Source: an uncultured Methanobrevibacter sp. (GTDB taxonomy: Archaea; Methanobacteriota; Methanobacteria; Methanobacteriales; Methanobacteriaceae). Taken from it: DNA of 64,000 bases. Position 1 is the first letter of the stretch. Each line of letters starts with the position of its first letter. The notes under the pieces were generated by a model that was not told the DNA's origin, searched no databases, and worked only from the letters and a program-made list of their open reading frames with translations. Both the position numbers and the translations under genes were made by a program. Location: assembly GCF_900314695.1 (NCBI RefSeq), contig NZ_OMWD01000008.1, positions 13,047 to 77,046 on the forward strand, written 5' to 3'. Of this stretch, positions 1 through 8,922 are shown in pieces.

Positions 1-435
1 CCCTGTTGATGCTACTTTAAAATCTATTCTTTGTGATTGATAGAATTCGTCTAATGTTTTATAGACTTTTGCATTTTCAACAATGTATTTTCCATGAGTA
101 GCTTGATAATAAGCGTCATTAGTTAATGTTGGAGGGTTTATAAGTATTAAATTTTTTAATCCAAAGTTAGCCATAGTTCTTGCAAGAAAACCAATGTTTC
201 CTGGAGTTTCACATTCCACAAAAACTATGTAAATGTTTTCTTTAAATTGGCTTACTTCTTTTTCTTCATTTTCACGAATAAGTTTTGCTCGTGCTTTTCC
301 TCTAGATTGAGTTCTTGTTTTTGATTTTTTAGTGGAAGTTGATTTGGATTCTGTTTTACTGTCTTCTTTATTTTCTGATGAATTGATTGTACTGGTTTCT
401 ACAACCTTTTGCTCACTTACAGCAGTGTCTCCCAT
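1..435 (-). CDS. RNA 2'-O-methyltransferase, TrmJ/SpoU type (3' part outside window)
   Basis: The first 145 codons are present; the gene runs off the left edge. After a charged, Ser/Thr/Lys-rich N-terminal tail of about 60 residues comes the start of a SPOUT fold: FVECETPGNIGFLARTMANF, followed by LINPPTLTNDAYYQATHG. The N-I-G-x-x-A-R-x-x-x-N-F-G motif is typical of TrmJ, which methylates the ribose of nucleotide 32 in tRNA with SAM. The low-complexity tail is an addition to the usual family start. The ATG at 433-435 lies 21 bp downstream of the end of tfrB on the same strand. Exact substrate cannot be told from this part. Confidence 0.8.
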   Translation of the reverse strand, partial: MGDTAVSEQKVVETSTINSSENKEDSKTESKSTSTKKSKTRTQSRGKARAKLIRENEEKEVSQFKENIYIVFVECETPGNIGFLARTMANFGLKNLILINPPTLTNDAYYQATHGKYIVENAKVYKTLDEFYQSQRIDFKVASTG

Positions 436-455
436 ATTAATCAACTTCTAAGTAA

Positions 456-1934
456 TTATTCATAAGATTTTGTTAATAATTCAAGTAAATGCATCACTTT
501 GATATTTTCACAGCCGATTGCATCTAACCCGTCTCTGATATTCAATTCACAAAACGGACAAATGGTAATCACGGCATCAGCATCAGTTTCCTTAACCATT
601 TCTGCTTTTGATTTAGCTAAATCCATTGCAATTTCAGGTTTTCCGGATTTTATTCCACCGCCTGCTCCACAGCATTGGCATGGGTATTTCATTTCATTAA
701 ATGTAATGCCAGGAATCATTTCAATAATCTTGCGGGGTGCATCTTTAATGCCTTGCCCTCTACCTAAATGGCATGGATCATGGTATGTAACAGTCATGTC
801 TATGTCCTTTAATTTACTGGTATCCAGTTTATCCACTAAAAATTCGCTGATGTCCATGACATGTAATTTGGAACCGAATTCGGGGTGATTATTTTTGAGT
901 GTAGCTCCACAACCGGAACAAATTGTAATAATTGTATCGTAATCTTTAAAAACTTCTTTATTTTTATCAACAAGGTCTTGAACTATATCTGTTTGGCCTG
1001 TTCTCAATAATGGTGATCCACAGCAGACTTGCCCTTCAGGAACATCAATATCGATGCCATTTTCCTTTAAAACATCAACCAACATTTGTCCAATTTCAGG
1101 GAATTTGTAGTCAACCATACATCCCGTAAAGAATGCAATTTTTGAGCCTTTATAATTTTCGATTTGCTCTATAAATGGAGTTTTATCTGTTGTTACTGAC
1201 CTTCCATTTTTAAGAATATTTTCTTTAAATGCTACATGTTCTGGAAGTGGACCTGAACCATTAGCAACTGCAATTGCTCTCATCTTTTCAATTGCATCAC
1301 CAAATGTATTTATGTTTTTAGGACAAACTGCCAGACATTTTCCACAACTGGTACATTTATATAAACCTTCGTCCAATGCTTCTTTGAGTCTATCAAAGTT
1401 TTCTCTTGGGTCGGTTTCAAATTTATCAATGTATCTCATTAAGTAAGGTCCTCCAAATTCCTCTGTTGCTATATTAACAACTGGACAGGTTGAAAGACAG
1501 GAATAACATTCGATACAGCTCCTTACTTTTTTTGTATCTTGAGTGTCTTCTTTTGTTATTGAAGTATTTAGCTCACTGCATTTATGATCACATTGGAGGG
1601 ACAATTCTAAATCTTTTACTTTAGCTTCGATACTTGATTTGTCAACAATTAAATCTTTAATAACTGGAAAGTTCAACGGTTCGATTATTGCGCCATCCTT
1701 AATCTCTTTTTGACAGGCAAGAGCACCATTTCCTTTAAACAATATTCCGCAGGATCCACATTGTCCAGCTCTACATGAACTTCTAAAACTGATGTCAGCA
1801 TCATATTTTTCATTAATTGCTTGAAGTGCATCCAAAACTTTCATCTGAGGTGTTTTTTCTATTTCATAACACTCCAAATGAGGTTCTGAGTCAGTTTCAC
1901 TATTGAACCTTGAAACATATACTTTAATCATCAT
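456..1934 (-). CDS. tfrB: CoM/CoB-fumarate reductase subunit B
   Basis: 492 residues. Domain order: a plant-type 2Fe-2S ferredoxin (C54, C59, C62, C74), two 4Fe-4S motifs (C140-C143-C146-C150-P and C194-C197-C200-C204-P), then two cysteine-rich CCG domains (HDPCHLGRG near the start of the second), as in HdrB. In Methanobacteriales TfrAB reduces fumarate to succinate with coenzymes M and B, feeding the incomplete reductive TCA cycle; the CCG half forms the heterodisulfide. A strong Shine-Dalgarno (GGAGGGG) precedes ATGATG. tfrA is not in this window, which is common because the two subunits are often unlinked. Divergent from iorA. Confidence 0.93.
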   Translation of the reverse strand: MMIKVYVSRFNSETDSEPHLECYEIEKTPQMKVLDALQAINEKYDADISFRSSCRAGQCGSCGILFKGNGALACQKEIKDGAIIEPLNFPVIKDLIVDKSSIEAKVKDLELSLQCDHKCSELNTSITKEDTQDTKKVRSCIECYSCLSTCPVVNIATEEFGGPYLMRYIDKFETDPRENFDRLKEALDEGLYKCTSCGKCLAVCPKNINTFGDAIEKMRAIAVANGSGPLPEHVAFKENILKNGRSVTTDKTPFIEQIENYKGSKIAFFTGCMVDYKFPEIGQMLVDVLKENGIDIDVPEGQVCCGSPLLRTGQTDIVQDLVDKNKEVFKDYDTIITICSGCGATLKNNHPEFGSKLHVMDISEFLVDKLDTSKLKDIDMTVTYHDPCHLGRGQGIKDAPRKIIEMIPGITFNEMKYPCQCCGAGGGIKSGKPEIAMDLAKSKAEMVKETDADAVITICPFCELNIRDGLDAIGCENIKVMHLLELLTKSYE

Positions 1935-2038
1935 TTCCCCTCCGATTTATAAATGCTAATAAAACATCATAATATGAATATTTATATTTAAAACTATTAT
2001 ATAATATATTGTATTAATGATAATTTTGAGGAAAATAT

Positions 2039-3931
2039 ATGAATTTAAAAGAATTAGTTACAGGAGTTAATGGTGATAAACATTTTTTACTTGGTAATGA
2101 AGCTGCTGTAAGAGGAGTAATAGAGGCTGGTGTTTCTATTGCAGCTACTTATCCTGGAACTCCTTCATCAGAAATTGGAAATGTATTGTCTGTGTTAGCT
2201 AAAGATGCAAATATTTATTTTGAATTTTCTACTAATGAAAAAGTAGCCATGGAGGTTGCAGCTACTGCTGCTGCATCAGGGTTGCGTTCATTTACTTTTA
2301 TGAAACATGTGGGTATGAATGTGGCCGCAGACTCATTCATGACAACTGCATATTCTGGAGTCAGAGGAGGGATGGTAATATTGTCTGCAGATGATCCTTC
2401 TCTTTTCTCATCTCAAAATGAACAGGACACCAGGAATTACGCAAGATTGGCCAATGTCCCTATCTTGGAACCGTCCAATTGTCAAGAAGTTAAAGACATG
2501 GTTAAATATGCTTTTGACTTGTCAGAACAATTTCAAATTCCAGTAATTGTAAGAACAACCACTCGTGTATCTCATATGAGGGGAGTTGTGGAATTTGGAG
2601 ATGTTGGAGATAATTCTACAAATAACGAAAATCATTGGAAAAGAGGTCACTTTAAAAAAGACCCATCCCAATTTGTTCCTGTTCCTGCCTTTGCAGGAGA
2701 TATGCATGTCAGATTATGGGATAAAATACACAAAATTGAAAAAATTACAAATAAAAGTGATTTGAATACAGAAATTGATTTTTCAGCTGACAAAAAGTAT
2801 GGTGTGATTTCATCAAGCAGCGCTTATAATTATGCTCATGATGTTGTCAAATTCAATAATTTGGATATTGACATTTTAAAATTAGGATTTTCATATCCAT
2901 TCCCACAGGAAAAAGTAGCAGAATTTTTAAAGGAAATGGATGATGTTTTCATTGTTGAGGAAGTGGATCCAATAATAGAAAAAGAGACATTATCCACAAT
3001 AGGTGCTAAAAAACTGGATGTTACTGTCCATGGTAAATTGGATGGAACTTTCCCTCTTTATCACGAATTCAATTCTGATGTGGTTTTAGATGGATTCAAT
3101 AAGATATTGAATTTCAAACAAGTAAGCGATTTAAAATATTCATCAAGCTTAGAAAAATTGCAAGAAGATATTCCTTCCCGTGCACCGGTATTATGTGCTG
3201 GATGTCCTCACAGGGCAATGTATTATGGAATAAATAAAGCTATTGAAGAGCTTGGATTGAAAACAGATGATGTGGTATTTGCATCAGATATTGGATGTTA
3301 TACTTTAGGTATTAATCCACCATATAATGCTGCAGATTACCTATTGTCAATGGGTTCAAGTGTTGGAGATGGCTGTGGATTTTCAGTTTCAACAGACCAA
3401 AAGGTAGCAAGTTTTATTGGTGATTCCACATTTTTCCACAGTGGAATTTCACCTTTGATTAATGCAGTTCACAATAAACATAATTTTGTCTTGACTGTTT
3501 TGGATAACAGGATTACTGCAATGACAGGAGGTCAACCAAATCCGGGCATTCCTATTGATGGGATGGGTGATGAAGCTCCGGAAGTTTCTATTCGTAAATT
3601 AGCTCTTGCTTGCGGATGTGATTATGTACGTGTGATTAATCCGTTTAATTTGGAACAAGTTGTTAAAACTTATAAAGAAGCTTTTGAAAGAAATGATACT
3701 GCTGTAATTGTTTCAAAAGCCCCATGTACATTAATAAAAGGTTTAACTAAGAAACCTCCGGTTAATTTTATTGAAAGTAATTGTAATAATTGTGATAAAT
3801 GTGTAAGTGAACTTGCATGTCCTGCCATTTCAAAAATCAATGGTAAAATTGTTATAGATAAATCTCAATGTGATGGATGCAATGTATGTATACAAGTTTG
3901 TAAGTATGGTGCTTTAGAGGCAGGTAGGTGA
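2039..3931 (+). CDS. iorA: Indolepyruvate:ferredoxin oxidoreductase, alpha subunit
   Basis: 630 residues. N-terminal pyrimidine-binding domain (GNEAAVRGVIEAG, YPGTPSSEI), central domain, then the ThDP-binding domain (CAGCPHR; DIGCYTLG; GDSTFFHSG; N-R-I-T-A-M-T-G-G-Q), and a C-terminal two-cluster ferredoxin (CNNCDKC and CDGCNVCIQVCKYGAL). The enzyme converts arylpyruvates to aryl-acetyl-CoA; in methanogens it is thought to run in the carboxylating direction so that aryl acids can feed aromatic amino acid synthesis. A TATA-like stretch lies near 1979-1990 and GAGG sits before the ATG. iorB follows after 4 bp. Confidence 0.95.
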   Translation: MNLKELVTGVNGDKHFLLGNEAAVRGVIEAGVSIAATYPGTPSSEIGNVLSVLAKDANIYFEFSTNEKVAMEVAATAAASGLRSFTFMKHVGMNVAADSFMTTAYSGVRGGMVILSADDPSLFSSQNEQDTRNYARLANVPILEPSNCQEVKDMVKYAFDLSEQFQIPVIVRTTTRVSHMRGVVEFGDVGDNSTNNENHWKRGHFKKDPSQFVPVPAFAGDMHVRLWDKIHKIEKITNKSDLNTEIDFSADKKYGVISSSSAYNYAHDVVKFNNLDIDILKLGFSYPFPQEKVAEFLKEMDDVFIVEEVDPIIEKETLSTIGAKKLDVTVHGKLDGTFPLYHEFNSDVVLDGFNKILNFKQVSDLKYSSSLEKLQEDIPSRAPVLCAGCPHRAMYYGINKAIEELGLKTDDVVFASDIGCYTLGINPPYNAADYLLSMGSSVGDGCGFSVSTDQKVASFIGDSTFFHSGISPLINAVHNKHNFVLTVLDNRITAMTGGQPNPGIPIDGMGDEAPEVSIRKLALACGCDYVRVINPFNLEQVVKTYKEAFERNDTAVIVSKAPCTLIKGLTKKPPVNFIESNCNNCDKCVSELACPAISKINGKIVIDKSQCDGCNVCIQVCKYGALEAGR

Positions 3932-3935
3932 GAAG

Positions 3936-4520
3936 ATGGATAATCATTATAGTATTTATATTTGTGGTGTTGGAGGCCAAGGAATTATTAAAACTTCAAC
4001 TATCATTGGTGAAGCTGCAATGAACCAAGGTCTGGATGTAGTAATGAGTGAAATTCATGGAATGTCTCAAAGAGGAGGTTCCGTTTCCACAGAATTAAAA
4101 ATTGGAGGATATAATTCTTCAATCATTCCAAATGAGGGTGCAGATATGTTGCTTTCTTTTGAACCAATTGAAACAATAAGGGGATTGGATAAGGTGAATA
4201 GCGAAACCAAAATTGTCTACAATACTCATCCAATTATTCCTTCTTCATCTGATAAGGCATATCCAAGTGTTGATAGCATAACAAAAACCTTAAAAGAAAA
4301 TTTTAAATATGTTCTTCCAATTGATGGTACTAAATTGGCTATTGATGCTGGAAGTGTTTTAGCACTTAATATGGTTCTGTTAGGGGCTGTGACTGCTGAT
4401 GACAATTTCCCATTATCAAAAGATTCAGTCATTGATGCAATGAAAAATAATTTAAAACCTAAATTCCATGATATGAATTTAAAAGCTATTGAAAGTGGGT
4501 ACAAATCAATTAAAGGTTAA
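3936..4520 (+). CDS. iorB: Indolepyruvate:ferredoxin oxidoreductase, beta subunit
   Basis: 194 residues, the usual length. The N-terminal GVGGQGIIKTSTIIGEAA and the MSEIHGMSQRGGSVSTELKIG segment are the hallmarks of the gamma/beta domain of 2-oxoacid:ferredoxin oxidoreductases (POR-gamma fold), which binds CoA. It pairs with IorA, whose stop codon is 4 bp upstream, and forms the two-subunit enzyme for indole-, phenyl- and hydroxyphenylpyruvate. Confidence 0.95.
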   Translation: MDNHYSIYICGVGGQGIIKTSTIIGEAAMNQGLDVVMSEIHGMSQRGGSVSTELKIGGYNSSIIPNEGADMLLSFEPIETIRGLDKVNSETKIVYNTHPIIPSSSDKAYPSVDSITKTLKENFKYVLPIDGTKLAIDAGSVLALNMVLLGAVTADDNFPLSKDSVIDAMKNNLKPKFHDMNLKAIESGYKSIKG

Positions 4521-4575
4521 ATATTTAAATACTATTTAAAATAAATCTTTTACTAGATTAATGAGTTGTGGTATT

Positions 4576-4854
4576 ATGACTTACAAAATTGATAATGCAA
4601 TTGTAAAAAAAGATGTAACTGGAAAACTTACATTAATTGATCCAGATAATGTTTTTGCTGATGAAGATGCATTCATTGCTATTAAAAGTGATGATTTAAT
4701 TACTATTCAACTTTTAATTAATGGTATTTTAAAAAATGATTTTAAAAGTTGGAGGGAATTGGGAGCAATTCCTGAAAATGAATCCCTTAAAAATCTTTTT
4801 GTCCGCTTAGGATATTCAAAAGAAGATGTAGCTAATATGATTAAAGAATTTTAA
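4576..4854 (+). CDS. Hypothetical small acidic protein
   Basis: Unrecognised, 92 residues from the chosen ATG. An in-frame ATG at 4561 would add MSCGI, but the GTGGTATT spacer right before 4576 looks like the ribosome binding site, so the downstream start is preferred. The protein is soluble, with no cysteine pairs or membrane segment. The first half is probably beta-rich (ITNxLTLIDPDNVF-like hydrophobic alternation) and the C-terminal half is helical. It sits 55 bp after iorB on the same strand and may be transcribed with it or from its own promoter. Confidence 0.65.
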   Translation: MTYKIDNAIVKKDVTGKLTLIDPDNVFADEDAFIAIKSDDLITIQLLINGILKNDFKSWRELGAIPENESLKNLFVRLGYSKEDVANMIKEF

Positions 4855-4993
4855 TTATTCTTTACTTTTTTTTATTTTCTTTTAATTTGTTTTTTTGAAA
4901 TTTGTTCTAAATCAGTTATTTAATCTGTGTTTTTGTTTGGTGAAGGTTAATATATCTAAAATTAGAATGGATTTTTAAATAAAAATAATTTGT

Positions 4994-5015
4994 AGAAAAG
5001 AGATTAGTCTTTTCT
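4994..5015 (-). terminator. Hairpin terminator of the ACT gene
   Basis: Perfect 8-bp stem AGAAAAGA / TCTTTTCT with a 6-base loop, overlapping the stop codon of the leftward ACT-domain gene. The following leftward sequence is U-rich but without a long pure run. Confidence 0.5.
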
Positions 5016-5445
5016 ATAAGTTTTCAATATCTTCGGTCTCTAGTATTTTAACATTGCTATCTTTTAAGGCATCGATAGCTTTTTCCATATTTTCTAATCT
5101 CATAACTACAATAGCTTCATCGGTTTTGCTGCTTACAAATGCATATAAGTATTCTAAATTAATACCTTTTTCATCAAAAACAGCTAATGTAGAATTTAAT
5201 CCATTAGGTTCGTCTGGAACTGCTAAAATAATTACTTCATTTTCTTTTACAATAAATCCATCTTTTTCAAGAGCATCTATTGCTTTTTTGTTATCTGAAA
5301 CAATTAATCTTAAGATTCCGTATTTTGTTGTATCTGCTATTGAAAGAGCACGAATATTAATGTTTTCTTGCCCCAATGTGTTAATAGCTTTTTTAATTCT
5401 TCCTTCTTTGTTTTCTACAAAAATTGAAATTTGTTTCACTGACAT
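5014..5445 (-). CDS. ACT-domain amino acid-binding protein
   Basis: 143 residues made of two ACT domains: residues about 3-70 (QISIFVENKEGRIKKAINTL, N-I-R-A-L-S-I-A-D) and 72-143 (VIILAVPDEPNGLNSTLAVFDEKGIN). ACT domains bind amino acids as regulatory ligands. Stand-alone tandem ACT proteins are often encoded beside paaK and iorAB in archaea and anaerobic bacteria. Here it lies 8 bp downstream of paaK in the same operon, suggesting that it senses an aromatic amino acid and tunes aryl-acid activation. That role is inference. Confidence 0.85.
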   Translation of the reverse strand: MSVKQISIFVENKEGRIKKAINTLGQENINIRALSIADTTKYGILRLIVSDNKKAIDALEKDGFIVKENEVIILAVPDEPNGLNSTLAVFDEKGINLEYLYAFVSSKTDEAIVVMRLENMEKAIDALKDSNVKILETEDIENL

Positions 5446-5453
5446 TTTTTCAC

Positions 5454-6755
5454 CTATTCAAAATTCCTTTCATCTATTACGCGTACAGCCTTACCTTCAC
5501 TTCTTGGAAGAGATTCTGGTTCACAGATTGTAACATCAACTCTAAGTCCAGTTTCTGATCTGATTGAAGCTTGGATTTGTTTTTCTACTTTTTCCATTTC
5601 TTTCATTTCGTCTGAGAATAATTCTTTTGAAGCTTCTACTTTAACTTCGACTTCATCTAAAATATCTGGTCTTGTTACATGAATCATGTAATTAGGACTG
5701 ATTCCCTTGATTTTGAGCAATGCTTTTTCAATTTGTGATGGGAATACCATAACACCTTTGATTTTTAACATGTCATCGCTTCTTCCAGTGATTCTGGTCA
5801 TTCTAACTGTTGTTCTTCCACATTCACATTTTTCTTCGATAAGTGAAGTCAAATCTTTTGTTCTAAATCTTAAGATGGGCATTCCGGTTTTGGTAAGAGA
5901 TGTTAAAACAAGTTCTCCTTTTTCACCATAATCCAGGGTTTCACCAGTATCTGAATTAATGATTTCAGGGTAAAAATGATCATCTTGAATATGCATTCCA
6001 TTTTGATAACTGCATTCCTGAGCTACTCCAGGACCCATTACTTCTGTTAAACCGTATATGTTGTGGGTTTTGATTCCAAGGGATGTTTCAATTCTTTTTC
6101 TCATTTCATCGGTCCACATTTCAGCTCCATGAATTCCTGCTTTTAGGTTTATGTCTTCAAGGGAAATGCCTGATTTTTCTCTGGATTCTCCCAAATACAT
6201 TGCATAGGAAGGGGTACAAGTTAATATGTCACTTTGGAAATCTACCATAGTGTCAAGTTGTCTTTGTGTATTTCCAGCTGAAATTGGTATTGTAATTGCA
6301 CCCATTTTGTTTCCTCCATGGTGAATACCAAAACCACCTGTAAATAAACCGTATCCGTATGCATTTTGGATGATGTATTCTTTTTCTGCACCAGCCATTT
6401 TAAGACCACGTGCAATACATTCTCCCCAGATTTCCAAGTCTGCTTGTGTGTAAGCGGTTACTGTTGGTTTTCCGGTTGTTCCAGAAGAAGCGTGCACTTC
6501 AACGATATCTTCGCGAGGAACTGCAAGTAATCCTAAAGGATAAGCTTCTCTTAAATCGCTTTTTGTAGTGAATGGAATTTTTTCAATATCTTTTAAAGTT
6601 TTGATGTCTTCAGGTTTAAGCCCTATTTCGTCAAATCTTTTTTTATAAAATTCTATATTGTCATATGCATGTTTTACAGTCTTTTGAAGTCTTTCAAGTT
6701 GAAGTTCTTCTTTTTTCTCTTTGCTCATACATTCGGCTTCTTCATTCCAAAACAT
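5454..6755 (-). CDS. paaK: Phenylacetate-CoA ligase (AMP-forming)
   Basis: 433 residues, full length for PaaK. The N-terminal LQKTVKHAYDNIEFYKKRFDEIG region, the AMP/phosphate loop HASSGTTGKPT, NIYGLTEVMGPGVAQEC and the C-terminal hinge RSDDMLKIKGVMVFPSQIE are all family motifs. It activates arylacetates to their CoA thioesters with ATP. Together with IorAB this lets the cell rebuild arylpyruvates, and thus Phe, Tyr and Trp, from exogenous aryl acids, a pathway known in methanogens. It is transcribed with the ACT gene, divergently from the symporter gene across a palindromic operator. Confidence 0.93.
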   Translation of the reverse strand: MFWNEEAECMSKEKKEELQLERLQKTVKHAYDNIEFYKKRFDEIGLKPEDIKTLKDIEKIPFTTKSDLREAYPLGLLAVPREDIVEVHASSGTTGKPTVTAYTQADLEIWGECIARGLKMAGAEKEYIIQNAYGYGLFTGGFGIHHGGNKMGAITIPISAGNTQRQLDTMVDFQSDILTCTPSYAMYLGESREKSGISLEDINLKAGIHGAEMWTDEMRKRIETSLGIKTHNIYGLTEVMGPGVAQECSYQNGMHIQDDHFYPEIINSDTGETLDYGEKGELVLTSLTKTGMPILRFRTKDLTSLIEEKCECGRTTVRMTRITGRSDDMLKIKGVMVFPSQIEKALLKIKGISPNYMIHVTRPDILDEVEVKVEASKELFSDEMKEMEKVEKQIQASIRSETGLRVDVTICEPESLPRSEGKAVRVIDERNFE

Positions 6756-6854
6756 AATATCCCTATTTATTTTAATATGTTTAATTATTAGTGGGTAATA
6801 ATATAAAAATTTATAATTTTGTTTAATTTTTCATATGGTTAAGCAAATTATATG

Positions 6855-6872
6855 ATGTACATTATTGTACAT
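6855..6872. promoter_or_regulatory. Palindromic operator between paaK and the symporter
   Basis: Perfect inverted repeat ATGTACA-TTAT-TGTACAT in the 211-bp divergent gap. A TATA-like TATTTATATATT lies at 6893-6904, shortly downstream, for the rightward symporter gene. The site is placed to control both directions. Confidence 0.6.
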
Positions 6873-6966
6873 GGATGTATATTTATGCTAATATTTATAT
6901 ATTATTTAATAGTATATAAATAATATGTTATAGATTAATATTATTTTTTTATAGAGGTAATTATTT

Positions 6967-8577
6967 ATGGACGTAATGGTTTTAGCAATTGTATTTATAA
7001 TTTACATATTTGCTTTAGTTTTTGTAGGTTATTATGCATACAAAAAGACAAATTCCTCTGAAGATTTTATGATAGCTGGTAAGGATACACATCCCTTTAT
7101 CATGGCAATGAGTTATGGGGCAACTTTTATTTCAACAGCGGCTATTGTTGGTTTTGGAGGAGTTGCAGGGCAATATGGTATGAGTGTTTTATGGTTGGCA
7201 TTCTTAAATATTATTATTGGTGTATTCATAGCTTTCGTATTTTTAGGAAAAAGAACTCGTCGTATGGGTCATGCATTAGAATCATTGACTTTTCCTGAGT
7301 TTTTAGGAAAACGTTTTGACTCTAAGTTCATTCAATCTGTTTCAGGGTTAATTATTTTTTGTGCAATGCCTATTTATGCTGCAGTGGTATTGATTGGAGC
7401 AGCAAGATTTTTAGAATCTTCCTTGTTAATTGATTTCAGTATCGCTCTTTTAATATTGTCAATTATCATCACATTCTATGTGCTTTTTGGTGGAATTCGT
7501 GGTGTAATGTATACTGATGCATTGCAAGGAACAATTATGGTTGTTGCAATGGTATTTTTACTTGTATTTGTATACTGGTTGCTTGGAGGAGTCGACACAG
7601 CAAATACAGCTCTAACGAATATGGGCAATCTGTATCCTGCCGATGCTATGGCTACTGGTGGAACAGGTTGGACATCGTTCCCGAAATTTGGAACACCTTT
7701 CTGGTGGTCATTAGTATCTTCAACATTAATTGGTGTAGGTATTGGGGTATTGGCACAACCTTCATTGATTGTAAGATTCATGACTGTTAAATCAGACAAA
7801 GAATTAAACAGATCTGTTTTAATTGGTGGAATATTCATTGCAGTTATGCCAACTACTGCATATATCGTAGGTTCTCTTTCAAATGTATATTTCATGGATA
7901 AATTGGGAAAGATTGCAGTGGATGTAGTTGGAGGAAACATTGATAAAATCATTCCGACATTCATTACAATGGCACTGCCTGAATGGTTTGTTTATATTTT
8001 CCTGCTCTCTTTAATCGCAGCGGCAATGTCAACAATATCTTCACAATTGCATACTCAAGGTACAGCATTTGGTGTGGATATATATCATACTTTAAGGGCT
8101 AAATCAAAACAAAAACTGGATGAAGTATCAATTTCAAGAATTGGGATTTTAATTGCAATCATTTTAGCATTGGTAATGGCATTTTTACTTCCGGGAAGTG
8201 TTGTTGCACTTGGAACAAGTCTATTCTTTGAAATTTGTGCAGCTGCATTCTTACCAGTATTTTTAGGTGCTCTTTACTGGAAAGGAATCACTCGTCTTGG
8301 AGCTATTGCAGGAATTGTATCCGGAACTTTCGTTAGTTTGTTCTGGTTAACATTTGTATTCAAAAAGACTGCGGTAGGTCTTGGAATCTGTAAATTTATA
8401 TTTGGTGTTGAAACAATTCTCCCTGCTGCTCCATGGCCGTTTATTGATGTAATGTTAATAGCAGTTCCTGTTTCAGCAATAATTACAATTATTGTAAGTT
8501 TGATTACAAAGCCTCCTGCTCAAGAGGTAATTGATAAGGCATTTAAAAACATAGACAATAAAGGAAGTGATGCATGA
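6967..8577 (+). CDS. Sodium:solute symporter family (SSS) transporter
   Basis: 536 residues with about 13 predicted membrane segments. The N-terminal YYAYKKTNSSEDFMIAGKD is the SSS signature start, followed by MSYGATFISTAAIVGFGG (Na+ site region) and FGGIRGVMYTDALQG. The family moves proline, pantothenate, acetate and other small solutes with Na+; the substrate cannot be read from the sequence. It overlaps a 37-residue accessory protein by 4 bp. Being divergent from paaK across a shared palindrome suggests that the substrate may be an aryl or other organic acid; this is inference. Confidence 0.88.
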   Translation: MDVMVLAIVFIIYIFALVFVGYYAYKKTNSSEDFMIAGKDTHPFIMAMSYGATFISTAAIVGFGGVAGQYGMSVLWLAFLNIIIGVFIAFVFLGKRTRRMGHALESLTFPEFLGKRFDSKFIQSVSGLIIFCAMPIYAAVVLIGAARFLESSLLIDFSIALLILSIIITFYVLFGGIRGVMYTDALQGTIMVVAMVFLLVFVYWLLGGVDTANTALTNMGNLYPADAMATGGTGWTSFPKFGTPFWWSLVSSTLIGVGIGVLAQPSLIVRFMTVKSDKELNRSVLIGGIFIAVMPTTAYIVGSLSNVYFMDKLGKIAVDVVGGNIDKIIPTFITMALPEWFVYIFLLSLIAAAMSTISSQLHTQGTAFGVDIYHTLRAKSKQKLDEVSISRIGILIAIILALVMAFLLPGSVVALGTSLFFEICAAAFLPVFLGALYWKGITRLGAIAGIVSGTFVSLFWLTFVFKKTAVGLGICKFIFGVETILPAAPWPFIDVMLIAVPVSAIITIIVSLITKPPAQEVIDKAFKNIDNKGSDA

Positions 8578-8687
8578 TGATTTTAGGAATTGAGGATCCA
8601 TTAATCTGGGGTGTTTATGTTGGAATTATCTTATCCACACTTTTGTGCATTGTTTATGGTATTGTAAACTGGAATAAGGGAGATTAA
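8574..8687 (+). CDS. Symporter small accessory protein
   Basis: 37 residues, beginning MMILGIEDPLIWGVYVG and ending IVYGIVNWNKGD. It has one membrane helix and the pattern G-I-D/E-D-P-x-I-W ... C-x-V-Y-G-x-x-N-W-N seen in tiny proteins encoded directly after SSS symporters. Its ATG overlaps the TGA of the symporter gene (ATGA), so translation is coupled. It probably acts as a subunit or stabiliser of the carrier. It is too short for most ORF callers. Confidence 0.8.
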   Translation: MMILGIEDPLIWGVYVGIILSTLLCIVYGIVNWNKGD

Positions 8688-8740
8688 ACTAGTTTTCTAA
8701 TGGAAAGAAAGTAAATTGCTTTCTTTCTTAATTGATATTA

Positions 8741-8778
8741 TTGGAGTGAGTTATTTCAATATAACTCCAATTTTTTTT
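8741..8778 (+). terminator. Terminator after the symporter operon
   Basis: Imperfect hairpin TTGGAGT(GAG)TTAT / ATAACTCCAA followed by a run of eight T. A second weaker hairpin (GAAAGAAAG / CTTTCTTTC) precedes it at 8703-8729. Confidence 0.55.
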
Positions 8779-8896
8779 GTTGTACTAAAAATAGATTTTT
8801 CAAATAAAATTAAAATGCTGAAAAATAATATTTGATGGGATTAATAATCCTAGTTAAATAGGGCTATTTTTCCCATGATTTTTTTTTAAAAAAAGT

Positions 8897-8922
8897 AGAT
8901 GATGGATATTCATCCAAAATCT
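8897..8922 (-). terminator. Terminator of the paired membrane-protein operon
   Basis: Interrupted hairpin AGAT-ga-TGGAT-attc-ATCCA-aa-ATCT. Read leftward it is followed within two bases by a run of T (A-run 8888-8894 on the + strand). It overlaps the stop codon of the leftward gene. Confidence 0.6.

Noticed and set aside
499..888. 129-residue rightward ORF inside tfrB
   Set aside because: It lies antisense within a strongly supported iron-sulfur protein and has no domain or ribosome box.
7476..7964. 162-residue leftward ORF in the symporter gene
   Set aside because: Antisense shadow of a membrane protein; composition (Pro/Thr-rich) is typical of reverse-frame reading.
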